Of a stretch of 32,519 nt of DNA, positions 23,595-31,053 are shown piece by piece; positions within the stretch are counted from its first letter, which is position 1, and the number at the start of each line of letters is the position of its first letter. The stretch spans positions 1-32,519 of the forward strand of contig DITJ01000008.1 of NCBI GenBank assembly GCA_002422795.1, given 5' to 3'. The notes below the pieces were generated by a model. The model saw only the letters and a list, made by a program, of their open reading frames with translations, was not told where the DNA came from and did not search any database. A program made the position numbers and the translations under genes. This DNA is from Alphaproteobacteria bacterium UBA6187 (lineage in GTDB: Bacteria > Pseudomonadota > Alphaproteobacteria > Rickettsiales > UBA6187).

Positions 23595-24177
23595 CGGTTA
23601 TGACTCCTATTTTATGTAATTGGCCTTTTGCCTCTTTTATTCGTGATTGCAGGTATGGCTTCAGGCATTCGTTATCATGGCTATGGTAGCAGCAATAAAC
23701 CCCACCCCATGCCTGATAACCTCCGGCACTAAAATCAATTTCAGCACAGCAATAAGCACAATGGGTGATTTCATATCCAACTGGTGGGTTGTTATATATC
23801 CACTCAGATAATGTATATTTGTAGGCAATTGCTTCTGCGTCTAATTTTGAAATACAAGCATTGCATTCTGAGTTGGTAGCACTTCTCATAAAAAAGGTAG
23901 TATAATAATTATCAGGTGTTCCGGGTGTAACAGGTGTTTCAATGGCTGCTTTCCTTGCTTCTGTCGTAACACTATTATCTGGTATAGGTGTTATAGGGTG
24001 TAACACAGTTTGGATATTGTTTGCTGGTGTATTACACTCATCACCCCTTACATTACTATCAGGTGTTACACTGCTGACAACTCTGTAAGCCTTGGTATTA
24101 CTAGGGTTTGATATTATGTTACACCTTGTAACACCCGCAACACCCTCTGGTATAATATCTGCAAAATAATCTTTCAT
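23587..24177 (-). CDS. Cys-rich element protein with Thr/Pro repeats
   Basis: This 196-aa protein has a first half of low-complexity VTP-type repeats (SVTPDSNV, HPITPIPDN, PVTPGTPDN) and a second half with a probable zinc-binding set: CNAC, CAYCC, then VYCCYHSHDNEC. The start overlaps the primase stop (ATGA), so it is coupled to replication genes. The DNA of the first half is also a cluster of GTGTTACACC-like repeats. Hence the repeats may be selected as DNA (iterons) rather than protein. No family recognised. Confidence 0.65.
   Translation of the reverse strand: MKDYFADIIPEGVAGVTRCNIISNPSNTKAYRVVSSVTPDSNVRGDECNTPANNIQTVLHPITPIPDNSVTTEARKAAIETPVTPGTPDNYYTTFFMRSATNSECNACISKLDAEAIAYKYTLSEWIYNNPPVGYEITHCAYCCAEIDFSAGGYQAWGGVYCCYHSHDNECLKPYLQSRIKEAKGQLHKIGVITDA
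23915..24145. repeat. cluster of GGTGTTACACC-like iterons, candidate replication origin
   Basis: About nine copies or half-copies of GGTGTAACAC/GTGTTACACC in both orientations: 23915, 23924, 23933, 23987, 23997-24006, 24026-24037, 24062-24071, 24117-24125, 24127-24136. They lie at the 3' side of the primase gene, where iterons of a satellite origin might be. They also encode VTP-type residues, so coding repetition is an alternative. Confidence 0.45.
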
Positions 24178-26771
24178 TGCACGGCCTCCGTTAATATAGC
24201 TGGTGCAAAATGTATCATCCTTTTACTGCCATTAAGATTGGGTATGCGTACTGGTTTTGTATATTTCCCATAGGAATCACGGTGCAATAAGTTACGCTCT
24301 GCCAATAATTTCTTAACCATTTGGGAATCAAAGCCTTTGCAGATTTCTTTATTGAAGGTTTCTGTATTTACATAAAATTCAAACCCGCCTTCTAAAACTC
24401 GTTTCTTATATCCCGCCTGGTTGATTATTTTTTCTTCTGTATTGGTGCCGTATTCCTCACCTATCAAAGCAAAGCGGCTAGAATGATGGGCTTCAAAAAA
24501 TGCCTGCACCTGCCTTATCGATTCTTCTGCTTCATAAGAGCCGCTACTGCCCCGGGCTTCAAGCCACGCCTGAAAACATATGCCAACGGCTGCAAATGCT
24601 TCATTGTTAGTGTATGGCAATATACCAAGCTTAATGGCCAATTCACCTGCTGTGGCTACCAATACAAAACGCTGCGCCACCCTTTGCACTTGCCCGTCTG
24701 CATCCTGGGGAATATATACGCTAAAAAAATCCTGCTGTATTTGCTTTAATACTACTGGAAATTTATCTTTTATTGCTGGCAAATGCGGCAGGAAAGCACG
24801 AATTGCAGTGCCGTAATATTTACCTGAATTATCTTTAAGATGATGGGCAAGTGCATTGCCATCCTTAAAATTATGGATAGTATCAAATAACCTATGGCCT
24901 TTGCTGCTATCTGCTGGAATATCTGCCATACGTGCCATCATTCCAGCTTGCACCTTTTTTCCGGCTTCATTGATTTTATCAGAAATAGATATTTCACCAG
25001 TGCTTAAGAATAATAAATTCCATTCATATTTTTTGCGTAAGCCACCTTTTGCCTTCAGGCGGTTCTTGCCGGAGCCATTAGCAAGCATATAGGCTATTTC
25101 CCCGGCTTCCTTGCCGTCAACCTGACCTAATTCATCAAGGCATAGTAGGGCATGGTTATGAGATTCTGCAACAGCTTCTATAGAATTACCTGTTGCCCGC
25201 CATTGCTGGATATATTTTGTATTACCCCATACTGAAGCGGCAACCGCAAGGGCTGTAGATTTACCTATAGAGCTTGCACCCTTTAAATTAAACCCGCCAC
25301 TTTCTGCATGTAATAATGGTAGTAACGGCGCGGCAAAAGCGCATGATAAGGAAAATATTAAACGGCTGTTACCCTGGCATGGCATAGCAACATGTTCCTG
25401 CCACTCCTGCAATGTTCCTGAGTTGCGAAAACCAAGGAAATTATTATTATCACTTTGCAGGTATATTTCATCAGTAGCGGGTATTGTGCCATCAGGCAAA
25501 ATAAAGTGGTTCTCATACCAGCCTATACGTGAAGTACAAGTTGCTCTTTTATCAAGTTTTATGCTTTGCAAATAATCTGTAAGCTTGTTCCTGGCTGCAC
25601 GTTTTGTAGTAATACGAAGCCCCAAAGATAAAAGCAGGCTATATAATTCGGTGCAATCACCGCTTAATAGTTCCATTGGTATAGAACATTCATGCAGGTG
25701 GTTATCCAGGTCTTTAAACCTTATAAGCCTCCCCCAGTTTTCATTACTGCTATCCCGTGTATAACTCACAACCTCAATATGTGAGCATATCCATTCAAGC
25801 GGGTTATCCTCTTTTCCAGTATTATAATAAAGCCCGGTATCATTAAGAATAAATCCGCGCGGCAATTTCGGTTTTGAAGGTGTTACTTCATTAAGCAGTT
25901 GCCGCTTAACTTCTTCTAATCCAACAAGTACATGCAAATCATTAAAATCCGTGGGTTTAGTAATTTCGGTACAAGTACGCGCGCGCGTAGCATATTCAGG
26001 AAAGAATGGCAATACTACCATGCAGCCATGTTTTGCCGCCGCTTCCTCCGCTTTGATTTTACCGGTATTTACCTCTCCCCATGCATCATTATCAGCAGCA
26101 ATAATAGGGGTAATGTCGGGGTATTTTAACTTTATAGCAGCAATAGCAGGCTCAAGGTTGCCAGCATCAAAGCAAACAATTACAGGCTTCCCGGTTGCCA
26201 TATGGATACTTGCAGCAGTTGCATATCCTTCCGCGCAATATGCCATATCAGCATTTTGCAAATTGCCTATAATATGAAAGTAACCTTTTTTCCGGCCACC
26301 TGCTAGAAACCGTTTATTACCATTATGATAAATAACCTGAAGGCTCCATAATTTGCCTTCAATATCATGCATAGGCATAACAACGGATTGCTTGCCATAG
26401 CGCACTCCAAAAGGCTGCACTTGTTTACTCTCTAAATATGGAGAAGTGCCAGTTTCAAGCAGTCTATTCCATAAGCTGAAAGCTGTTATAGCAGTTTTTT
26501 CTTGCTGTTCTTTTCTTATAGCTTCAGCTTTCTTCCTGGCTTCAGATATAGCCAGCTTGCGCTGCTTAATCTCTTTAGGCGAAAGAGTAGCATTATTTTT
26601 AGGAAACCAGGATTCTTTAATATCACTGGCAAAATCTTCAAAATAAATACCATCATTACCTAACCTGATTGCAGAATATCTGTTATTTTTTCCCCAGCGG
26701 GTGAATCCATTACTAGTGATAGGTTTTTGTGGCGCAGGAATATTATATTCTACAAAAAATTCATTAAACAT
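24174..26771 (-). CDS. Toprim-DUF927 primase/helicase of the element
   Basis: This 865-aa protein replicates the excised element. Residues 1-90 form an N-terminal domain (YFEDFASDIKESWFP). A TraC-like Toprim domain spans about 120-285, with catalytic Glu181 (EGYATAASI), Asp202 (CFDAGN) and Asp227-Asp229 (ADNDAW), then KPTDFNDLH. The DUF927 ATPase domain spans about 305-640, with Walker A GASSIGKST (498-506, Lys504) and Walker B LLCLDELGQ (Asp546-Glu547). A C-terminal domain (about 700-865) may bind the origin. The order differs from P4 alpha protein but the combination is common in satellites and integrative elements. The ATG overlaps the end of the 50-aa upstream ORF. Confidence 0.92.
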   Translation of the reverse strand: MFNEFFVEYNIPAPQKPITSNGFTRWGKNNRYSAIRLGNDGIYFEDFASDIKESWFPKNNATLSPKEIKQRKLAISEARKKAEAIRKEQQEKTAITAFSLWNRLLETGTSPYLESKQVQPFGVRYGKQSVVMPMHDIEGKLWSLQVIYHNGNKRFLAGGRKKGYFHIIGNLQNADMAYCAEGYATAASIHMATGKPVIVCFDAGNLEPAIAAIKLKYPDITPIIAADNDAWGEVNTGKIKAEEAAAKHGCMVVLPFFPEYATRARTCTEITKPTDFNDLHVLVGLEEVKRQLLNEVTPSKPKLPRGFILNDTGLYYNTGKEDNPLEWICSHIEVVSYTRDSSNENWGRLIRFKDLDNHLHECSIPMELLSGDCTELYSLLLSLGLRITTKRAARNKLTDYLQSIKLDKRATCTSRIGWYENHFILPDGTIPATDEIYLQSDNNNFLGFRNSGTLQEWQEHVAMPCQGNSRLIFSLSCAFAAPLLPLLHAESGGFNLKGASSIGKSTALAVAASVWGNTKYIQQWRATGNSIEAVAESHNHALLCLDELGQVDGKEAGEIAYMLANGSGKNRLKAKGGLRKKYEWNLLFLSTGEISISDKINEAGKKVQAGMMARMADIPADSSKGHRLFDTIHNFKDGNALAHHLKDNSGKYYGTAIRAFLPHLPAIKDKFPVVLKQIQQDFFSVYIPQDADGQVQRVAQRFVLVATAGELAIKLGILPYTNNEAFAAVGICFQAWLEARGSSGSYEAEESIRQVQAFFEAHHSSRFALIGEEYGTNTEEKIINQAGYKKRVLEGGFEFYVNTETFNKEICKGFDSQMVKKLLAERNLLHRDSYGKYTKPVRIPNLNGSKRMIHFAPAILTEAVQ

Positions 26772-26916
26772 TGCGCCCCCTTAAACTTAAGGAGTTAAAA
26801 ATCAGCCCTGTTTCAGTTTGATTTAACTGATGTATTACTATATTTATATAATTATCATTAATAGAAACTGCAACAGCCCCACCCGCAAAGAGGGGCTGTT
26901 TGTTTTTAATGGGCAT
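26764..26916 (-). CDS. small 50-aa ORF between alpA and the primase gene
   Basis: ATG 26916 follows the alpA stop by two bases and is preceded by a perfect AGGAGGG Shine-Dalgarno. The frame ends at 26764-26766, inside the primase start (ATGTTTAA). The product, MPIKNKQPLFAGGAVAVSIN onward, has no recognised family and is polar with a beta-like centre. The spacing and the strong ribosome binding site argue that it is translated and couples primase translation. Its DNA includes the hairpin at 26871-26908. Confidence 0.6.
   Translation of the reverse strand: MPIKNKQPLFAGGAVAVSINDNYINIVIHQLNQTETGLIFNSLSLRGRNV
26871..26908 (+). terminator. intrinsic-terminator-like hairpin, plus-strand polarity
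   Basis: AACAGCCCC and GGGGCTGTT pair around a ~11-nt loop and are followed on the plus strand by TGTTTTT. No plus-strand gene lies here; it is inside the minus-strand 50-aa ORF. A TATAAT at 26847-26852 lies just before it, so a very short antisense RNA is conceivable. It may also be only an mRNA hairpin. Confidence 0.45.
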
Positions 26917-26918
26917 AA

Positions 26919-27140
26919 TTATAGCCCTCCTGCTTGGATAGCTTTTTCTTCCTGCCATTTTTTAAAAACACTCAAAAGTGTTCCATTGCTATTTTCACCC
27001 AGCCTATGTGGCAACGGGAATTTGCCTTCGCGCCTCCACCTCCAAAGGGTAGGTCGGCTCTTGCCCAAAGCTTGACAAATCTCTCTGTCGCTAAGGTATC
27101 TATCAATATGATTTCCAAATGTAATTGTTTGTTCTTCCAT
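26919..27140 (-). CDS. alpA: AlpA-family helix-turn-helix regulator/excisionase
   Basis: This 73-aa MerR/AlpA-like winged helix has DRYLSDREICQALGKSRPTL then WRWRREGKFPLPHRLGENSN, the typical AlpA signature. AlpA proteins activate integrase expression or act as excision factors in P4-like satellites and prophages. I set the start at ATG 27140 because GGAG lies eight bases upstream and the longer frame would run through the terminator hairpin. It heads the minus-strand replication operon and has a promoter-terminator leader upstream. Confidence 0.9.
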   Translation of the reverse strand: MEEQTITFGNHIDRYLSDREICQALGKSRPTLWRWRREGKFPLPHRLGENSNGTLLSVFKKWQEEKAIQAGGL

Positions 27141-27161
27141 TTTCTCACTCCAAATTTTAAA

Positions 27162-27237
27162 CAAAAAAAAACCGAGCTGACTCGCCTTTAAGCGAATGCA
27201 GCCCGGTTTTTCCGATACTGATATTAAAAAAATTCCA
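27162..27237 (-). ncRNA. predicted short leader RNA of the alpA operon
   Basis: A start near 27237, set by the promoter at 27244-27272, and the terminator at 27163-27213 would yield an RNA of about 75 nt. The position matches the immunity RNA arrangement of satellite P4, where a leader RNA causes premature termination. No sequence similarity to P4 CI RNA is claimed. Confidence 0.35.
27163..27213 (-). terminator. strong intrinsic terminator in the alpA leader
   Basis: Read on the minus strand, AAAAACCGGGCTG pairs with CAGCTCGGTTTTT (one G-U), with an inner GCGA/TCGC stem, followed by a run of eight or nine T. It lies between the predicted promoter and the alpA start, so most transcripts would end before alpA unless antiterminated. 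Confidence 0.8.
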
Positions 27238-27243
27238 AAGCAA

Positions 27244-27272
27244 TCTATAGCATGGCAAAAGTTGCTTTGCAA
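27244..27272 (-). promoter_or_regulatory. sigma-70-like promoter of the alpA operon
   Basis: On the minus strand TTGCAA (27272-27267) and TATAGA (27249-27244) are 17 bp apart, facing the leader terminator and alpA. Confidence 0.6.
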
Positions 27273-27517
27273 GTTCATCGTATTAAATTCTATATTTTTG
27301 GGTAACAACTAGATATTAAGAGCTTATCTATAAAATAGAAATAACTGGCAACAAGTATAGAGTACCTACTGCCAGAGATAAGTCTAGCCGCAGTCCTTGC
27401 GTGGTTATGAAGGTATAATTTTTAAGGTGAAAGCAACTTTGTGAAATAAATTGATAAACAATGCGATTGCATAAAAGAAAGGCAAAGAATATTATTCTAA
27501 TATTACATGGAGAATTT

Positions 27518-28396
27518 ATGATACAAAACACTCTGAAAGGTATAGGCAGTACATCCTTTGAAGACTTAAAAACATTAAATGAACACAGTGCTGAATACTG
27601 GACAGCCAGGGAATTGCAACCCTTGCTTGGCTACTCGCAATGGCGCAGCTTCGAGAATGCGATAAAGAAAGCTATAATATCATGCCAAGAATCTGGAAAT
27701 GCCCCAGAATATCACTTTGCGGAGGTGCGCAAGGTGATAAAGGCAGGTAAAGGTGCAACACATGAAGTGCAAGATTACCATTTATCACGGTTTGCTTGCT
27801 ATTTGATTGCTCAAAATGGCGACCCACGCAAAACTGAAATTGCCGCAGCTCAGCAATATTTTGCCATACAGGCGAGAAAACAAGAACTTTCCGAACTTCT
27901 TGCTTATGATATAGAACGTTTGGAGCTTAGAAAACAGACCTCTGAAGAATTTAAGGCGCTCTCCAGCGCTGCTAAAAACGCTGGTGTGCAGAATGCAATG
28001 TTTGGGGTTTTCCATGATGCTGGTTATAAAGGGCTTTACGGTGGGTTAGGTGGAGATGCTATTAAGAATCGCAAAGGTATTCCTGAAAAAGAACAGTTAA
28101 TGGATAGAATGGATACTATGGAGCTTGCGGCGAATCAATTCAGAATGACTCAAACCAGAGATAAGCTGCAACGCCAGCGGATTAAGAGCCAATTCTCAGC
28201 AATTAAAACGCATGAGGAAGTAGGCAAAGAAGTGAGAGCCGCAATAGAAAGAATAGGCGGAGTATTACCAGAAAATATTCCGGCTGCGGAGCATATTAAG
28301 CAGGTCGCACGGCGAGTAAAAAGTGCTAAACCTAAATTAGAATTAGATATTAATAGCGCGCAAGGACTGGTTGGAAAGAAGGATAGTAGTATATAA
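27518..28396 (+). CDS. dinD: DinD-like protein (BRO-N/DNA-damage-inducible D family)
   Basis: This 292-aa protein closely follows the DinD pattern: TSFEDLKTLNEHSAEYWTAR, ELQPLLGYSQWRSFENAIKK, QDYHLSRFACYLIAQNGDP, FAIQARKQEL, GYKGLYGGLGGDAIKNRKGI. E. coli DinD is LexA-regulated and inhibits RecA filament functions. ATG 27518 is chosen because of GGAG at 27509-27512. On mobile elements it may modulate the host SOS response or respond to DNA damage. It sits in the variable slot between alpA and the integrase, next to the candidate HEPN gene, with the same orientation. Confidence 0.93.
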   Translation: MIQNTLKGIGSTSFEDLKTLNEHSAEYWTARELQPLLGYSQWRSFENAIKKAIISCQESGNAPEYHFAEVRKVIKAGKGATHEVQDYHLSRFACYLIAQNGDPRKTEIAAAQQYFAIQARKQELSELLAYDIERLELRKQTSEEFKALSSAAKNAGVQNAMFGVFHDAGYKGLYGGLGGDAIKNRKGIPEKEQLMDRMDTMELAANQFRMTQTRDKLQRQRIKSQFSAIKTHEEVGKEVRAAIERIGGVLPENIPAAEHIKQVARRVKSAKPKLELDINSAQGLVGKKDSSI

Positions 28397-28491
28397 ATAT
28401 GAAAATAGTTTTATAGTGTATTTGTGGGTATAATGTAAACATTATTACCATTCCATAAATGTTATTTATTCTCCTTTGTTATGGTATATTA

Positions 28492-29214
28492 ATGGAAAAT
28501 AGCAAAAAATTTTTGGAAAGTATAAAACGCGTAGCGTATGAACCTCATATACCGTTTTCTTTTGAAGAAGAAAACATTTATGGGGAACATAAGCGTATGT
28601 TTATTCGTGCTTTTGGTATTAACAAAGGAACTGTTCATTGGTTATTTATAGAGGGAATTGAATCTTTAATTCATGGGAATTTTATTTCAGCAGCTATAAC
28701 CCTTTTAACTGGAATAGAAGCATCACTGCGAACTCTTTTAGTAGCTATAGAAAACGATAAACTTAAAGAATGGATTAACAGTGCGCCAGTAAATCAAAAT
28801 CTTGATTCATGGCTGGCTTCCTTAGCTGAAGTAAATTTAAAAGAAATAGAAATTCTTGAAACATCCTACCAGAGACAGCCGAATCTTAATGTAGATCTCC
28901 TTAAAAAAGCTTATAAATATTCATTGCCAATTCAAGAGCTGTCTTTTGATGGTGAAGATATTATACAAAAAATTATAAGTTGCAAAAGACCTAAGATAGT
29001 TGAGTATAGAAATTGGCTTAGCCATGGTAATTTAGCCCAATTCTCACAAAAACTATATATTGATCCAGCAACAGGTGAGTATACAGACAATGCTATCGGA
29101 GAAGCGAAGACCGCAATTTTTACAAGTGAATGCCTTAGAGAAATTTCACTAAATATTGTAAAAATTGCAGTAAACTGGGCAAAAGCCCTTCCTGACTATT
29201 ACGATAAAAATTAA
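28492..29214 (+). CDS. candidate HEPN-domain protein, cargo of the element
   Basis: This 240-aa (or 251-aa, from ATG 28459) soluble helical protein matches no family I can name firmly. An early helix pair, HWLFIEGIESLIHGNFISAA then ITLLTGIEASLRTLL, resembles the first helices of HEPN/DUF4145-type domains. A later EYRNWLSHGNL contains the R-N-x3-H motif (Arg173, Asn174, His178 from the ATG at 28492) typical of HEPN ribonucleases. The fold and motif order fit, but identity to an active RNase is inference. Location beside dinD in a satellite-like variable slot suggests an anti-phage or toxin role. No antitoxin of the MNT type is adjacent. The start is uncertain, since neither ATG has a good ribosome binding site. 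Confidence 0.55.
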   Translation: MENSKKFLESIKRVAYEPHIPFSFEEENIYGEHKRMFIRAFGINKGTVHWLFIEGIESLIHGNFISAAITLLTGIEASLRTLLVAIENDKLKEWINSAPVNQNLDSWLASLAEVNLKEIEILETSYQRQPNLNVDLLKKAYKYSLPIQELSFDGEDIIQKIISCKRPKIVEYRNWLSHGNLAQFSQKLYIDPATGEYTDNAIGEAKTAIFTSECLREISLNIVKIAVNWAKALPDYYDKN

Positions 29215-29259
29215 TTTAATTTGGTAGTTTTTAGCTCAATACCTCAATATTAGATTATT

Positions 29260-30441
29260 TTACCTTTTTAGCATTTGGCTTAGCTGGTTACCCCATGAAT
29301 CAAGCGCATGGCGTTTTTCATTATCATAACTATGGCGGTCATAAACGGCGGTAATGCCACGCTCGGCATGATTTAGGATTTTGCTAACTACAAGGCGACT
29401 TATGCCCATACTTGTCATGTGTGAGGCTGCTGTGCGGCGCAGGTCATGCGGGGTGAATTTTTCAGCTACAACTATATGTTCAAAATTCTTATTTATAGCA
29501 CCGCTTAACACCCATTCTGTAAGGTGCGCTTCTTTATTATCGCGGGAAGGGAAAAGATATTTATATGCGCCTGTAAGTGGCTGCAACCCTTTTAATAACT
29601 CGATTGCCATATTTGATAAAGGCACACGGTGCGAAAGTTCATTTTTTGCTTTTTCTTTTGGAATAGTCCACCAGCCGCCTTCAAGGTCAAATTCAGACCA
29701 TGCAGCATTTAATATTTCACCTTTACGCTGGGCTGTTACCAGCAATAGCCGCAATGCTATTTTTACTTCTTTGGTGATTTGCACATTTTCATTATCTAAA
29801 CCATACCAGAAATTTATAATTTCCGCCTGGGTAAGCACCCTATCACGCTGCTTTTCCTTCGCTGGCAGCTTTACACCATAGCAAGGAGAGCTTTCTATTA
29901 TATCCCGCTCCACAGCAAAATTTAGCATTTTACGTATACATGCCAGCGTTCTGTTTGCCATGATAAGGGAATTACGCGCTACTATTGAATCAATAAGCGC
30001 AAGTATATCCTTCTTTTTAACATCCTTTACTTTTAGCTTGCCCAGCACTGGCTCCACATCTTTTTTTAATATCCGCTCATCTTCTGCCCAGCTTCTTTTA
30101 TTTTTCTTTGCCCACTCAATAAAGGTATCTATCAGCATAGCCATTGTATCGGCTTCCTTGTCAGCTTTTTTTATGCCCTGCTTTTTTGCGCCGGGGTCAA
30201 TACCATCTTCCAATAGCTTTTTTGCTGCTGAATGCAACACGCCTGCATCGGCTAGGGTGGTTTTAGGAAGCATACCCAGTGTCATCATGCGGGGCTTGCC
30301 TTTGAAGCGGTACATAAAGACAAAGCTCTTTTTGCCATTAGGTGTAATTCTTATACCAAGACCGCCACCATTTTCTTTCCAAACTATATAACGCTTTGTT
30401 TCTACCTTTAATGCTTCAATACCTTTGGCTGTGAATTTCAT
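29260..30441 (-). CDS. P4-type tyrosine integrase
   Basis: This 393-aa site-specific recombinase inserts the element into tRNA-Thr. The N-terminal DUF4102 arm-binding domain (residues ~1-85, with GGGLGIRITPNGKKSFVFMY), SAM-like core-binding domain (~100-200) and catalytic domain follow in order. The catalytic set is complete: Arg239 (TAQRKGEIL), His332-Arg335 (PHDLRRTAASHM), His358 (LNHAERG) and nucleophile Tyr367 (ITAVYDRHSYDNEK). GGAG precedes the ATG. It is next to attR, away from the intact tRNA, and reads into the element. Arm-type repeats flank it. Confidence 0.96.
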   Translation of the reverse strand: MKFTAKGIEALKVETKRYIVWKENGGGLGIRITPNGKKSFVFMYRFKGKPRMMTLGMLPKTTLADAGVLHSAAKKLLEDGIDPGAKKQGIKKADKEADTMAMLIDTFIEWAKKNKRSWAEDERILKKDVEPVLGKLKVKDVKKKDILALIDSIVARNSLIMANRTLACIRKMLNFAVERDIIESSPCYGVKLPAKEKQRDRVLTQAEIINFWYGLDNENVQITKEVKIALRLLLVTAQRKGEILNAAWSEFDLEGGWWTIPKEKAKNELSHRVPLSNMAIELLKGLQPLTGAYKYLFPSRDNKEAHLTEWVLSGAINKNFEHIVVAEKFTPHDLRRTAASHMTSMGISRLVVSKILNHAERGITAVYDRHSYDNEKRHALDSWGNQLSQMLKR

Positions 30442-30462
30442 AACGGCTCCATAATATAATCT

Positions 30463-30503
30463 GCTAGCCTACCGCTAGCCCATACAGTATAGGCTAGCGT
30501 TTC
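30463..30503. promoter_or_regulatory. candidate integrase arm sites, right end
   Basis: GCTAGCCT (30463), GCTAGCCC (30474) and GGCTAGCGTTT in the opposite orientation (30492) repeat the core seen near attL at 20720-20742. They lie between the integrase start and attR and overlap its promoter region, so the integrase could autoregulate. Confidence 0.65.
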
Positions 30504-30638
30504 TTATGAAACAAGGTGAAATATTGCAACATATGTTATTATGTTTCATCGCCATTCATAGGCTTGATTTTACTAGAATATTGGCTATATTGAATGAAAT
30601 ATAATGAAGGGGAATGAAATAAGATGAAACAACATTCA

Positions 30639-30689
30639 AACTGATTTGTAATCAGTAGGTTCCGAGTTCGATTCTTGGTTGCGGCACCA
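30639..30689. other. attR: 51-bp copy of the tRNA-Thr 3' end
   Basis: Identical to 20622-20672. It includes the anticodon stem-loop to CCA but no 5' half, so it is not a functional tRNA. It marks the right boundary of the integrated element. Confidence 0.95.
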
Positions 30690-30777
30690 CTTCCCCTTCT
30701 GCTAACATCCATAAAGCCCTTGCATTTACTAGGCTTTCTTAATATCATCTTCCAGTATCTTCTATTATAATCCACTA

Positions 30778-31047
30778 ACAAAACTCCACCAACAAGGATT
30801 AAGGTTACTGACAGGAATCCGCAAAGATATGAAAAATTACCTCATGCCAGTCTATGACAAAGTTATCTTACGAAAAAGATTCCTGGTTGAAACCGTCTTT
30901 GAGAAACTAAAAATAGGCATGAACATCGAACATACAAGACACCGCTCCCCAGCAAATGCACTGATTAACTGGCTTTCAGCCCTTGTCGCTTACCAAGCCG
31001 CTACCAATAAACCAGCCCTGAAATCTTTTATAGCTATCCAAAACTGA
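30778..31047 (+). pseudogene. IS982-family transposase C-terminal remnant
   Basis: The open frame reads KLHQQGLRLLTGIRKD and MKNYLMPVYDKVILRKRFLV, then IEHTRHRSPANALINWLSAL, the characteristic C-terminal end of IS982 transposases. The first ~200 residues are missing. It lies just outside attR, 7 bp from der, so it is chromosomal remnant DNA, not part of the integrated element. Confidence 0.85.
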
Positions 31048-31053
31048 GGTTGT

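Larger units (their letters stand above)
27141..27517. other. divergent control region between alpA and dinD
   Basis: The gap contains the minus-strand leader hairpin (27163-27213) and promoter (27244-27272) of the alpA operon. The right part (27300-27517) must hold the plus-strand promoter of dinD. A TATAAT at 27414-27419 is present but without a well-placed -35 box. I saw no GTTC-N7-GTTC SOS box of the alphaproteobacterial type. Confidence 0.5.

Noticed and set aside
23915..24145. CRISPR array
   Set aside because: The short repeats are irregular in spacing and orientation and lie inside an open reading frame; there are no spacers or cas genes.
27141..27308. Long N-terminal extension of AlpA
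   Set aside because: It would cross the promoter and terminator hairpin; AlpA proteins are about 70 aa and ATG 27140 has a good ribosome binding site.
27300..27517. SOS/LexA box upstream of dinD
   Set aside because: No GTTC-N7-GTTC or CTG-N10-CAG site of acceptable quality was found.
29381..29881. 166-aa plus-strand frame opposite the integrase
   Set aside because: Antisense shadow of the integrase with no recognisable domain; same for the frame at 29960-30391.
30639..30689. Second tRNA gene
   Set aside because: Only the 3' 51 bases are present, without acceptor 5' strand or D arm; it is an attachment site.
30539..30781. 80-aa minus-strand frame across attR
   Set aside because: It overlaps the attachment site and tRNA-derived sequence, which translates into the usual spurious NRTRNLLIT-type peptide seen over tRNA genes.
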